37,215 nt of DNA. Source: Flavobacteriaceae bacterium (GTDB lineage: Bacteria; Bacteroidota; Bacteroidia; Flavobacteriales; Flavobacteriaceae). The stretch is from NCBI GenBank assembly GCA_013002065.1, contig JABDKT010000050.1:1-37215 (forward strand), given 5' to 3'. The position numbers and the translations under genes were made by a program. Below, one piece after another: positions 7,801 to 16,484 of this stretch. Every line of letters begins with the position of its first letter. The stretch's first letter is position 1. The notes under the pieces were generated by a model. That model made no database searches. It worked only from the letters and a program-made list of their open reading frames with translations, and had not been told where the DNA came from.

Positions 7801-8771
7801 TACAATACCCTTGTAGAAATATGAAACAGGGCATCTCCTTGATAGACTAAAGGTGCTTCATTCACATTAAAAACATATCCTTTGTTCGTCGATTTAATCC
7901 AGAAATGAATTTTTCCGTAGGGATCGGTTAAATGACCCAGAACTTCACCATGATCTACCAAGCTTCCCACTTTCACAGCTGGCTTAAACATCCCTGAGGC
8001 CTGTGCTCGTATCCATTTGCTATTCATGATACTTACCGAGGTTTTCGACGGGGATGATACCTTAAATTTTGATCGCAACATACCGAGATGATGAAGTACA
8101 CGTTTCGAACCGTTGACTCCGGTGTTGCTCACCACTGTATCGATGGAATTGGATTTTCCACCTTCATACAGAAGCATGGGTATGTTTTTCTTTCTGCAGG
8201 CATTACGGAAGGACTTTTTTAAATTTTTTGAATAAAGAATAAAAGGAGCATTGAATGTATTGGCGAGTTTTTTAAGTTGTTTATCCCCGTCTTCGATTCG
8301 AATATGTGGCGCGTTAAAACGGCTGGAGCCTCCGGTGTGGAAATCCATACAATAATCAACATGAGGCATAATCTCATTCATGAGTTTGTAGGCCACCTGT
8401 GCGGCCAGGGACCCTTTTTTACTACCTGGGAAGGAGCGATTCAAGTCTCGCCCATCCGGGAACTCCCGTACTTTGTGTAAAAACCCGAAAATATTAACAA
8501 TTGGGATACAAATTACGGTTCCAATTTTCGGTTTGTTGATGCCTTTAGAGACGATTTGACGAACGATTTCTACACCGTTAACTTCATCACCGTGAATTCC
8601 GGCTGTCAACAACACGGTTGGTCCCTCGTACAAGGAGCGCTCAATAATAATGGGGACATCAACAGGCGTATTGGTATGTAATTTCGCAAAGCTGAAATTA
8701 AGCTCATGAGAGGTGCCGGGTTTTATTTCCTCTCCATTAATAACTAGGGATTTTGCTTTGATCTTCGCCAT
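7800..8771 (-). CDS. Aspartoacylase/succinylglutamate desuccinylase-like zinc hydrolase (AstE/AspA family), RimK partner
   Basis: A 323-residue member of the M14-related AstE/AspA group, which hydrolyse N-acyl or amide bonds of acidic amino acids. The zinc ligands are visible as H60 and E63 in AGIHGDEVNG and H145 in MDFHTGG; the substrate-arginine motif is DLNRSFPG. The C-terminal 90 residues form a barrel-sandwich-like domain (VGSLVDHGEVLGHL). It overlaps rimK and the cyclo-ligase gene at TAATG junctions. The exact substrate is unknown. Given the strict pairing with a glutamate ligase, an attractive inference is a counter-acting removal of added glutamates, as the RimB-type protease is thought to do beside RimK in Pseudomonas. 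Confidence 0.9.
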   Translation of the reverse strand: MAKIKAKSLVINGEEIKPGTSHELNFSFAKLHTNTPVDVPIIIERSLYEGPTVLLTAGIHGDEVNGVEIVRQIVSKGINKPKIGTVICIPIVNIFGFLHKVREFPDGRDLNRSFPGSKKGSLAAQVAYKLMNEIMPHVDYCMDFHTGGSSRFNAPHIRIEDGDKQLKKLANTFNAPFILYSKNLKKSFRNACRKKNIPMLLYEGGKSNSIDTVVSNTGVNGSKRVLHHLGMLRSKFKVSSPSKTSVSIMNSKWIRAQASGMFKPAVKVGSLVDHGEVLGHLTDPYGKIHFWIKSTNKGYVFNVNEAPLVYQGDALFHISTRVL

Positions 8772-9643
8772 TACTTACGATTCCGTTCTATATAGTTAAT
8801 CACTGTTTTTGCGATATCCACCCCAGTGGTGGTTTCAATCCCTTCTAATCCAGGCGTAGAATTTACCTCCAAAACCACCGGACCATTATGGGTCTGAAGA
8901 ATATCCACACCGCAAACACCAAGACGCAATGCTTTGGCTGCCCTTAATGCGATGTTTTCTTCTTGAAAGGTTAATTGTATAGCTTCTGAAGTACCTCCTC
9001 TGTGTAAATTCGATCTAAAATCACCTTGCTTGCTCTGTCTTTTCATAGCGGCAACAACTTTTCCATCCACAATAATCACCCTCAGATCAGATCCATTGGA
9101 TTCAGCGATGTATTCCTGCACTATAAATCGAACCTTTGCAGCTTTTAAGGTTTCCAACGTTGAGAGTGCAGATTGATACGTCTCTGCCAAAATCACTCCT
9201 TGTCCGTGAGTGCCTTGCAAAATTTTTATAATAATTGGTGGATCCCCAAACATGTCCAAAACCGATCCAATATCAAAGGCATTTCCCAAGATAGTTTTGG
9301 GTATAGGAATCTTAGCTTTAGCCAAAATCTGAAAACAGGTCCATTTATTTCTCGATTGCAAAATAGGTTCGGAACCAACCACACAAAAAACTCCCATCGA
9401 TTGAAAATGTCGAACTAATGAAGAACCAAAATAGGTATTGGAAGCTCCAATTCTTGGTATTACTGCGTGAAGATCATCGACAATTTCATCGCAAAAGTAA
9501 AGCTTAGGAGTGTTGTCTTCGATTACCAAAGTGCATTGGGTGGGATCGATTACCTCCATGTTATGATTTCTGGCTAGCCCAGCTTTGAGTAAACTTTGAG
9601 TGGAATACAAATTTTCCCCTCTAGATAAAATGGCGATGTTCAT
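8771..9643 (-). CDS. rimK: Ribosomal protein S6--L-glutamate ligase (ATP-grasp)
   Basis: Adds glutamate residues to the C-terminus of ribosomal protein S6 in E. coli and can make poly-alpha-glutamate. The 290-residue protein matches the E. coli enzyme from memory along its length: MNIAILSRGENLYS, AVIPRIGASNT, GTHGQGVILAE (ATP-grasp loop), VQEYIAES, GDFRSNLHRGG, and the magnesium-binding end VVLEVNSTPGLEGIE. It is the first gene of a minus-strand run whose next two genes start at TAATG overlaps. It diverges from uvrC across 131 bp, in which I found no clear minus-strand -7 box. Identity as a RimK-type ligase is firm; S6 as the substrate here is inferred from homology. Confidence 0.94.
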   Translation of the reverse strand: MNIAILSRGENLYSTQSLLKAGLARNHNMEVIDPTQCTLVIEDNTPKLYFCDEIVDDLHAVIPRIGASNTYFGSSLVRHFQSMGVFCVVGSEPILQSRNKWTCFQILAKAKIPIPKTILGNAFDIGSVLDMFGDPPIIIKILQGTHGQGVILAETYQSALSTLETLKAAKVRFIVQEYIAESNGSDLRVIIVDGKVVAAMKRQSKQGDFRSNLHRGGTSEAIQLTFQEENIALRAAKALRLGVCGVDILQTHNGPVVLEVNSTPGLEGIETTTGVDIAKTVINYIERNRK

Positions 9644-9762
9644 GCACTTGGCTTAATTCATGCAATTTAATAAAAAGTTATTTGGAATAATTATGATTGA
9701 TAAGGCTAAAGATTGAGGCGAAAATTGACAAACTTCAACCCTAAAATGAATGAAACATCTTT

Positions 9763-9770
9763 TATATTTG
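9763..9770 (+). promoter_or_regulatory. -7 box of uvrC, four bases before the start codon
   Basis: TATATTTG at 9763-9770 is a perfect match to the Bacteroidota -7 consensus TAnnTTTG. The uvrC ATG is at 9775, so the transcript would begin at or within a few bases of the start codon. I see no matching TTTG at the usual -33 distance. Confidence 0.5.
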
Positions 9771-9774
9771 ATGT

Positions 9775-11562
9775 ATGGCCGAAGCTTCCCTTCAATTACA
9801 GGTTTCAACTTTACCCAATTCACCCGGAGTCTACCAATACTACGACAAGGATGGAAAGATTTTGTATGTGGGAAAGGCAAAAAATTTGAAGAAACGGGTT
9901 AGTTCATATTTCACAAAGCAACACGACAGCGGTAAAACGCGCATATTGGTTAAAAAGATTCGCGACATAAAACATATAGTCGTGGCCACCGAAACCGATG
10001 CCCTTCTCCTCGAAAATAATCTCATTAAAAAATATCAGCCTCGGTACAATGTTTTGCTGAAAGACGATAAATCTTATCCTTGGCTTTGTATCAAAAATGA
10101 ACGATTTCCAAGAGTTTTTACCACACGGAAATTAATTAAAGATGGCAGCGAATACTATGGCCCTTATACCAATATGCGTACAGTCCATACCTTGCTCGAA
10201 TTGATTCGGGGGCTTTATCAGCTTCGTAATTGTAATTATGATCTTTCCGAAGAAAAAATTAACGCCGGCAAGTACAAGGTATGTCTGGAATATCATTTGG
10301 GAAATTGTTTGGGTCCTTGTGAGGCGAAACAAACCGAAGAGGACTACAACCAGAATATAGAAGCTATTCGAAATATCATAAAAGGAAACTTCAAAGACTC
10401 CTTAAACCGATTTAAGCGCCAGATGAAGGAGTATGCCGGGAACTTGCAATTCGAAGACGCTCAACGGATTAAAGAGAAGATCGATATCTTGGAAAATTAT
10501 CAAGCGAAATCTACGATTGTCAACCCAAAGATTAACAATGTAGATGTGTTTTCTATTATGAGTGATGAAGGCTATGCCTACGTGAATTATTTACAGATTT
10601 CCTTCGGAAGTATTATTCGTTCTCATACCATGGAGATTAAAAAGAAACTGGACGAAACCGATGAGGAATTGTTAGAACTGGCGGTGCTGGAATTGCGAAA
10701 CAGATTTAGTTCTAATTCCAAACAGGTTTATGTTCCTTTCAGTATTAAAACGGAAGAAGGAGTAAAAGTTCATATTCCAAAGGCGGGAGATAAGAAGAAA
10801 ATTTTAGACCTGTCTTTGCGAAATGCGAAGTATTTCCGGATGGAGCGTTTCAAACAGGCAAAAATTGTGGATCCGGATAGGCACGAGAAACGAATTATGG
10901 CCCAAATGAAGAAAGACTTAAGACTTTCCGGAGAACCACGACACATTGAGTGCTTTGATAATAGTAATATTCAGGGAAGCCACCCGGTGGCCGCCTGTGT
11001 TGTTTTTAAAAATGGAAAACCGAGTAAAAAAGAATATCGTAAATTCAATATAAAAACTGTTGAGGGCCCCGATGACTATGCGTCCATGGAAGAAGTAGTG
11101 TATCGCCGATATAAAAGATTGCTGGAAGAGGAGCAACCCTTACCACAGCTTATCATCATAGATGGGGGGAAAGGTCAATTATCTTCATCTTTAAAAAGCT
11201 TGGAAAAATTAGGCCTGAGAGGAAAAATTGCTATTGTAGGGATTGCTAAAAGACTTGAAGAACTTTATTATCCCGATGATCCTATTCCGTTGTATTTGGA
11301 TAAAAAGTCGGAAACGCTTAAGATCATCCAACAATTAAGAAATGAAGCACATCGTTTTGGTATTACCTTTCACAGGGATAAAAGGTCCAAAGATGCTCTT
11401 AATACCGAATTGGAGAGTATTCCCGGGATAGGTGAAAAAACCGTGGTGGAACTTTTGAAACATTTTAAGAGTACGAAACGAATAAAAGAAGCCAAATTTG
11501 AAGACTTGGCAGATGTAATTGGAGAAAGTAGGGCAAAAAAGCTTGTCGCTCACTTTCAGTAA
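9775..11562 (+). CDS. uvrC: UvrABC excinuclease subunit C
   Basis: The nuclease of nucleotide excision repair, making the 3' and 5' cuts around a lesion marked by UvrB. The 595-residue length is normal. In order: GIY-YIG domain at the N-terminus (PGVYQYYDKDGKILYVGKAKNLKKRV), a cysteine cluster near residues 165-182 (KVCLEYHLGNCLGPC), the UvrB-binding UVR helix pair (NLQFEDAQRIKEKI), the RNase H-like 5' nuclease (ECFDNSNIQGSHPV, LIIIDGGKGQLS, THRDK-like FHRDKR), and helix-hairpin-helix motifs at the end (SIPGIGEKTVVELL). The start follows a perfect -7 box by four bases. The patatin-like gene begins 4 nt after the stop, so the two form an operon. Confidence 0.97.
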   Translation: MAEASLQLQVSTLPNSPGVYQYYDKDGKILYVGKAKNLKKRVSSYFTKQHDSGKTRILVKKIRDIKHIVVATETDALLLENNLIKKYQPRYNVLLKDDKSYPWLCIKNERFPRVFTTRKLIKDGSEYYGPYTNMRTVHTLLELIRGLYQLRNCNYDLSEEKINAGKYKVCLEYHLGNCLGPCEAKQTEEDYNQNIEAIRNIIKGNFKDSLNRFKRQMKEYAGNLQFEDAQRIKEKIDILENYQAKSTIVNPKINNVDVFSIMSDEGYAYVNYLQISFGSIIRSHTMEIKKKLDETDEELLELAVLELRNRFSSNSKQVYVPFSIKTEEGVKVHIPKAGDKKKILDLSLRNAKYFRMERFKQAKIVDPDRHEKRIMAQMKKDLRLSGEPRHIECFDNSNIQGSHPVAACVVFKNGKPSKKEYRKFNIKTVEGPDDYASMEEVVYRRYKRLLEEEQPLPQLIIIDGGKGQLSSSLKSLEKLGLRGKIAIVGIAKRLEELYYPDDPIPLYLDKKSETLKIIQQLRNEAHRFGITFHRDKRSKDALNTELESIPGIGEKTVVELLKHFKSTKRIKEAKFEDLADVIGESRAKKLVAHFQ

Positions 11563-11566
11563 GACT

Positions 11567-13807
11567 ATGAAAAAGATAATTTTCTATTTATTACTATTCA
11601 CGACAGGCGTGGTCCTTTCTCAGGAAACCGACAAGGACGATGTGAAAGTTGGATTGGTATTAAGTGGAGGAGGTGCAAAAGGCCTGGCACATATTGGCGC
11701 TTTAAAGATTATCGAAGAATCGGGAGTACGAGTCGATTATGTAGGAGGAACCAGTATGGGTGCCATTATTGGAGCCTTATATGCTTCGGGTTATTCGGCG
11801 AGACAATTGGATTCTATCTTTCAAATTCTGGATTTTGAAACTCTAATTAGAGACGATGTTCCCAGAGGAGCAAAAACTTTCTATGAAAAAGACGAAGCGG
11901 AAAAGTACGCACTTACGCTGCCATTCGATGATCTAAAAATTGGTTTTCCCTCAGGAATTTCCAAGGGTCAAAATGTCTATAACCTGCTGTCCAAACTTTT
12001 AATTCATGTAAAAGATGTAGATGATTTTAATGACTTACCCATCCCTTTCTTTTGTATTGCTACCAATATCGAAACTGGCAAAAAAGTGATTCTGAACAAG
12101 GGTTACTTACCCAGGGCAATTACTGCAAGCGGTGCTTTGCCGTCACTTTTTAGTCCGGTGGTGATTGGTGAGACTATCTATGTAGATGGAGGCGTGGTGA
12201 ATAATTATCCTGTCGATGAGATGAAAGAGATGGGTGCCGATGTCATAATTGGAGTCGATGTTCAAGATAGTCTAAGAACTAGAGAGAAGTTGAAGTCGGC
12301 CATAGACGTTATGGTACAAATAAATAATTACCGAACTATTAACGAAATGGTGGAGAAGCGGAAGAAAACGGACATTTATATAAATCCGAATATCGATGAT
12401 TTTAGCGTGGTTTCTTTTGCTGAAGGACGCCAAATTATTAAATCGGGAGAGATCGCAGCGACCGAAATGAAGAGTAAGTTGACCAATGTGGCATCACTTC
12501 AGAAGAAAAAAGAAAAAAAGAAAGTAGAATTTAATAATGCAAATTCTATTTACATCAAAGAAGTTGAAATAGAAGGTAACAAGAACTACACTCGATCTTA
12601 TGTGTTGGGAAAATTAAAGTTGCGTACTCCTTCAGAAATAAGTTATGAAGATTTCAATCAAGGGATCAACAATTTATCGGCGACGGGAAATTTCGATGAG
12701 ATTGACTATTTCTTTATCGAAGATCTCGATAACACAGGAGAGTTTACTATTAAATTCATACTTCAGGAAAGTTCCAATCGCACCTTGTTGAGGTTGGGAG
12801 TGCACTATGACGACCTGTATCGCTCGGCGGCGCTGGTAAATATTACCCGAAAACGACTTATCACTAATAACGATGTGAGTTCTCTTGACTTAATTGTAGG
12901 GGACAATTTAAGATACAATTTCGATTATTATATCGACAAAGGATTTTATTGGAGTGTGGGATTCAATTCTGCCTTTAATTCTTTCGACAAGGATGTTTCC
13001 ACCGATTTTATCGAAAATGAAAGTTCGATCAATAATATGCTTCAGCTTAATGAAATTAACCTAAAGTACGATGACCTTTCGAATCGCGCATTTGTTCAAA
13101 CGGTTTTCCGAAGAAGCTTTATGTTGCGGATGGGAGTTGAGCATAAATGGCTTCGATACCTCACAGAAACCATAGGTGTGGATGAAGACAATCTTCCGCG
13201 CACCATTTTCGACCGAACTAATTATTTTAGTGCTTATGGAGTGCTGAAATACGATACATTCGATAAAAAATATTTCCCCAAGCACGGTTTGTATTTTGAA
13301 GGCGACTTTCACTGGTATCTTTTTGCGAACGGGCTTAATGAGGATTTTAAAGTTTTTGCCATACCAAAGGCCAAAGCTGCTATTGCTTTTACTATTGCGC
13401 CAAATTTAACGGGAGTGTTTGGTTCGGAAGGCGGGTTTAAAATTGGAGATAGAGGAACCAAATCATTGGATTTCTTTTTGGGAGGCTATGGTTTTAGAGA
13501 TTTGAATAACCTTGTGCCCTTTTTCGGATATGAAAGTTTAAGCCTAAGAGGAGATACTTATTTGAAATCGGATTTCACGCTCGACTATGAAATATTCAAA
13601 AAGAATCACATTACCTTATCAGGAAATATTGCTAACGTAGGCGATCAACTTTTCGAAAGAGGAGAATGGATAGACGGAGTGGACTATACGGGATTCGCTT
13701 TGGGTTACGGATTAGAAACCATATTTGGCCCGGTGGAGCTGAAATATGCCTATTCTCCGGAAAGAAAAACCGATGAATGGTTTGTGAATATTGGCTTTAG
13801 GTTTTAA
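11567..13807 (+). CDS. PlpD-like outer membrane patatin phospholipase with POTRA and beta-barrel
   Basis: A 746-residue exported protein. ATG 11567 is chosen because it starts the signal peptide MKKIIFYLLLFTTGVVLSQ; the track start lies inside uvrC. Residues about 26-300 form a patatin domain with the oxyanion loop GGGAKG (34-39), nucleophile S63 in GTSMG and catalytic D207 in YVDGGVVNN. A POTRA domain follows (SIYIKEVEIEGNKNYTRSYV), then a BamA-type 16-strand-like barrel to the terminal aromatic residue (NIGFRF). This is the type Vd autotransporter layout of PlpD, but in Bacteroidota it is common and need not be cleaved or surface released. It probably hydrolyses phospholipids at the outer membrane. 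It is cotranscribed with uvrC at a 4-nt gap. Confidence 0.92.
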   Translation: MKKIIFYLLLFTTGVVLSQETDKDDVKVGLVLSGGGAKGLAHIGALKIIEESGVRVDYVGGTSMGAIIGALYASGYSARQLDSIFQILDFETLIRDDVPRGAKTFYEKDEAEKYALTLPFDDLKIGFPSGISKGQNVYNLLSKLLIHVKDVDDFNDLPIPFFCIATNIETGKKVILNKGYLPRAITASGALPSLFSPVVIGETIYVDGGVVNNYPVDEMKEMGADVIIGVDVQDSLRTREKLKSAIDVMVQINNYRTINEMVEKRKKTDIYINPNIDDFSVVSFAEGRQIIKSGEIAATEMKSKLTNVASLQKKKEKKKVEFNNANSIYIKEVEIEGNKNYTRSYVLGKLKLRTPSEISYEDFNQGINNLSATGNFDEIDYFFIEDLDNTGEFTIKFILQESSNRTLLRLGVHYDDLYRSAALVNITRKRLITNNDVSSLDLIVGDNLRYNFDYYIDKGFYWSVGFNSAFNSFDKDVSTDFIENESSINNMLQLNEINLKYDDLSNRAFVQTVFRRSFMLRMGVEHKWLRYLTETIGVDEDNLPRTIFDRTNYFSAYGVLKYDTFDKKYFPKHGLYFEGDFHWYLFANGLNEDFKVFAIPKAKAAIAFTIAPNLTGVFGSEGGFKIGDRGTKSLDFFLGGYGFRDLNNLVPFFGYESLSLRGDTYLKSDFTLDYEIFKKNHITLSGNIANVGDQLFERGEWIDGVDYTGFALGYGLETIFGPVELKYAYSPERKTDEWFVNIGFRF

Positions 13808-13967
13808 GCTTTTCTTAAAATAATCGACCATTTTTTTACGATATTTGTAGTATGGCAATTAAAACGTGGAAATATTTATTACTTCATTTAAAGTTTCTCG
13901 TAAAAAGGAACCCGGAATAGTACATTTCTGTTTTGCTGAAAATAAGTACTAACAAAAAAATACTACA

Positions 13968-15128
13968 ATGCCATTTTATCACAAATTAGGAAAGATTCCT
14001 CCTAAGCGACATACACAATTCAGGAAACCTGATGGAACTTTATATTCTGAACAATTATTTGGTACTATCGGTTTCGATGGTATGTATAGTAATTTGTACC
14101 ACGAACAGAGACCTACCCAAGTAAAAGAGATTAAAGGACAGTACAGCGTAGCTCCAAAAGTTGCCAAGGCGAACAATATGCAATCCTATCGTTTTAGAGG
14201 TTTTCAGGTTCCTGCTGAAAATGACTATCTCAAAAGCCGTAAAGTTATATTGACTAATAGCGACTGCAATATCATTCTAGCCGCTCCAAAACAATCGCAG
14301 GAAGACTACTTTTATAAAAACACCGACTCGGACGAGTTAATTTTCATACACAAAGGAACCGGAAAATTGAGAACCCATATGGGGAATCTTGATTTTAAAT
14401 ACGGCGACTACCTACTCATACCAAGGGGTATGATTTATAAATTACAATTTGACGATGCAGAAAACAGATTATTCATTGTTGAATCTCGAAGGCCCATTTA
14501 TACTCCAAAACGATACCGTAATTGGTTTGGACAATTACTAGAACACTCCCCCTATTGTGAGAGAGACATAAGAAAGCCTCATGAGCTTGAAACCTACAAT
14601 GAAAGTGGTGAGTTTCTAATGAAGATTAAGAAGAATGATGAGATCATCGACATGGTATACGCTTCACATCCCTTCGACGTCGTTGGATACGATGGTTACA
14701 ATTTTCCTTACGCCTTTTCGATTCATGATTTTGAACCTATAACTGGACGAATTCATCAGCCGCCGCCGGTACATCAAACCTTTGAGACCGATGCATTTGT
14801 GGTTTGTAGTTTTGTGCCAAGACTATACGATTATCATCCGCTCAGCATCCCGGCTCCTTATAACCACAGCAATATTGACAGCGATGAGGTGTTGTATTAT
14901 GTAGACGGGGACTTCATGAGCCGAAACGACATCGATGCAGGACATATTTCCTTGCATCCTGCAGGGATCCCTCATGGACCACATCCGGGAGCCACCGAAA
15001 GGAGTATTGGTCAGACCAAAACAGACGAGCTAGCCGTGATGGTGGACACCTTTAAACCATTAATGGTAACCGAAGAAGCCTTAAAAATAGCAGATGATAG
15101 TTATTTTCAATCTTGGTTAGAAGAATGA
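13968..15128 (+). CDS. hmgA: Homogentisate 1,2-dioxygenase
   Basis: Opens the ring of homogentisate to maleylacetoacetate with Fe(II) and oxygen, the second ring-directed step of tyrosine breakdown. The 386-residue length is close to bacterial forms. The C-terminal cupin carries the likely iron ligands in NHSNIDSDEVLYY (His and Glu) and PHGPHPGATE (His). The N-terminal part, MPFYHKLGKIPPKRHTQFRKP, is typical of the family. hppD follows after 93 bp, and both serve the same pathway. The next enzymes, maleylacetoacetate isomerase and fumarylacetoacetase, are not in this window. Upstream, a weak promoter of the form TTTC-N23-TACATTTC (13894-13928) could be its own; I give that low weight. Confidence 0.96.
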   Translation: MPFYHKLGKIPPKRHTQFRKPDGTLYSEQLFGTIGFDGMYSNLYHEQRPTQVKEIKGQYSVAPKVAKANNMQSYRFRGFQVPAENDYLKSRKVILTNSDCNIILAAPKQSQEDYFYKNTDSDELIFIHKGTGKLRTHMGNLDFKYGDYLLIPRGMIYKLQFDDAENRLFIVESRRPIYTPKRYRNWFGQLLEHSPYCERDIRKPHELETYNESGEFLMKIKKNDEIIDMVYASHPFDVVGYDGYNFPYAFSIHDFEPITGRIHQPPPVHQTFETDAFVVCSFVPRLYDYHPLSIPAPYNHSNIDSDEVLYYVDGDFMSRNDIDAGHISLHPAGIPHGPHPGATERSIGQTKTDELAVMVDTFKPLMVTEEALKIADDSYFQSWLEE

Positions 15129-15153
15129 AAAAAAGAATAGACATAACGCCTCA

Positions 15154-15189
15154 TTTGAGAGCCATGTGGTAATGGATACATTAATTTTC
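15154..15189 (+). promoter_or_regulatory. Possible internal promoter for hppD
   Basis: TTTG at 15154-15157 and TAATTTTC at 15182-15189 (one mismatch to TAnnTTTG) are 24 nt apart, slightly long, about 30 nt before the hppD ATG. It may only be chance in AT-rich DNA. Confidence 0.25.
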
Positions 15190-15221
15190 AGTAGAAATTA
15201 ATAATCCTAAAATGCAATACA

Positions 15222-16385
15222 ATGTCACGAGAAATAAAAAATTTAAAAGACCTTCAAAATACGGAATACGGACTGAAGAAGTTATTCGATGAAGCAGAAG
15301 ACTTCCTTCCACTACTTGGAACAGACTATGTAGAATTATACGTTGGAAATGCGAAACAGGCAGCTTATTATTACAAATCTGCCTTCGGATTTCAATCTGA
15401 AGCTTACGCCGGCCTCGAAACAGGAATAAAAGATCGTGTATCCTATGTCCTCAAACAGGACAAAATCCGATTGGTTCTAACATCACCCTTAAACAAAGGA
15501 GGTGAGATTAACAAGCATATTGAAGAACATGGAGATGCCGCAAAAGTTATCGCATTATGGGTAGATGACGCAACTTCTGCTTTTGAAGAAACCACAAAGC
15601 GAGGAGCCAAACCATTTATGGAGCCTACTCGCGAAGAAGATGAACATGGTCATGTAATAAAATCGGGAATTTATACCTACGGAGAAACAGTGCATATTTT
15701 TGTGGAACGCAAAAATTATAACGGGATTTTTCTACCCGGATTCGAGAGATGGGAGTCTCATTATAACCCTCCGGCGGTAGGTTTAAAATTTATCGATCAT
15801 ATTGTTGGAAATGTTGGCTGGAACGAAATGAATACCTGGTGTAAGTTTTATGCGGAGGTTATGGGCTTTGCTCAGATTATTTCCTTTGCAGATGATGATA
15901 TTTCTACAGAGTATACTGCCCTTATGAGTAAGGTAATGAGCAACGGGAATGGTCGAATCAAATTTCCGATAAATGAGCCGGCCGAAGCTGAAAAGAAATC
16001 ACAGATTGAAGAATACCTCGATTTTTATAATGGCGCTGGAGTGCAACATCTCGCCTTGGCGACAGATGATATTGTAGCGACCGTTTCAGCAATGAGAGAA
16101 AGAGGAGTAGAATTTTTATACGTCCCAGAAACTTATTATGATGATATTTTAGAGCGGGTAGGAGAGATTGATGAAGATGTTGAAGTACTTAAAAAACACG
16201 GTATTTTAATAGATCGAGATGAAGAAGGATATCTGTTACAACTTTTCACTCACAACGTATTAGATCGTCCTACGATGTTTATTGAGATCATTCAGCGTAA
16301 AGGAGCACAATCTTTTGGCGTTGGAAATTTTAAAGCGCTATTTGAAGCCATCGAAAGACAGCAAGCTAGAAGAGGCACACTATAA
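15222..16385 (+). CDS. hppD: 4-hydroxyphenylpyruvate dioxygenase
   Basis: Converts 4-hydroxyphenylpyruvate to homogentisate, the substrate of the HmgA encoded just upstream. The 387-residue protein has two glyoxalase-fold halves. The 2-His-1-Glu iron site is visible in the second half: FIDHIVGNVGWNEM (His), GVQHLALATDDIV (His) and TMFIEIIQRKG (Glu). The C-terminal helix NFKALFEAIERQQARRG closes the active site in the family. A strong terminator begins 13 bases after the stop, so the hmgA-hppD unit ends here. The enzyme is the known herbicide target in plants. Family and function are firm. Confidence 0.97.
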   Translation: MSREIKNLKDLQNTEYGLKKLFDEAEDFLPLLGTDYVELYVGNAKQAAYYYKSAFGFQSEAYAGLETGIKDRVSYVLKQDKIRLVLTSPLNKGGEINKHIEEHGDAAKVIALWVDDATSAFEETTKRGAKPFMEPTREEDEHGHVIKSGIYTYGETVHIFVERKNYNGIFLPGFERWESHYNPPAVGLKFIDHIVGNVGWNEMNTWCKFYAEVMGFAQIISFADDDISTEYTALMSKVMSNGNGRIKFPINEPAEAEKKSQIEEYLDFYNGAGVQHLALATDDIVATVSAMRERGVEFLYVPETYYDDILERVGEIDEDVEVLKKHGILIDRDEEGYLLQLFTHNVLDRPTMFIEIIQRKGAQSFGVGNFKALFEAIERQQARRGTL

Positions 16386-16398
16386 ATGTAACACAAGT

Positions 16399-16432
16399 AA
16401 AACTCCATCGTCTAAAATGGTGGAGTTTTTTA
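16399..16432 (+). terminator. Intrinsic terminator after hppD
   Basis: AACTCCATC (16401-16409) pairs with GGTGGAGTT (16419-16427), with one G-U pair and a 9-nt loop, followed by a T-run and TTTTTAATTTTT. It separates the tyrosine genes from the DUF3108 operon. Confidence 0.8.
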
Positions 16433-16484
16433 ATTTTTGGAACAGAAGTTGCAAACGTATCGTAAAGACCCCAAAACTTAGGAT

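Noticed and set aside
13801-13835. TTTTAAG-CTTTT-CTTAAAA hairpin after the patatin gene as a terminator
   Set aside because: The stem has almost no GC pairs and the T-run is several bases away; not strong enough to list.
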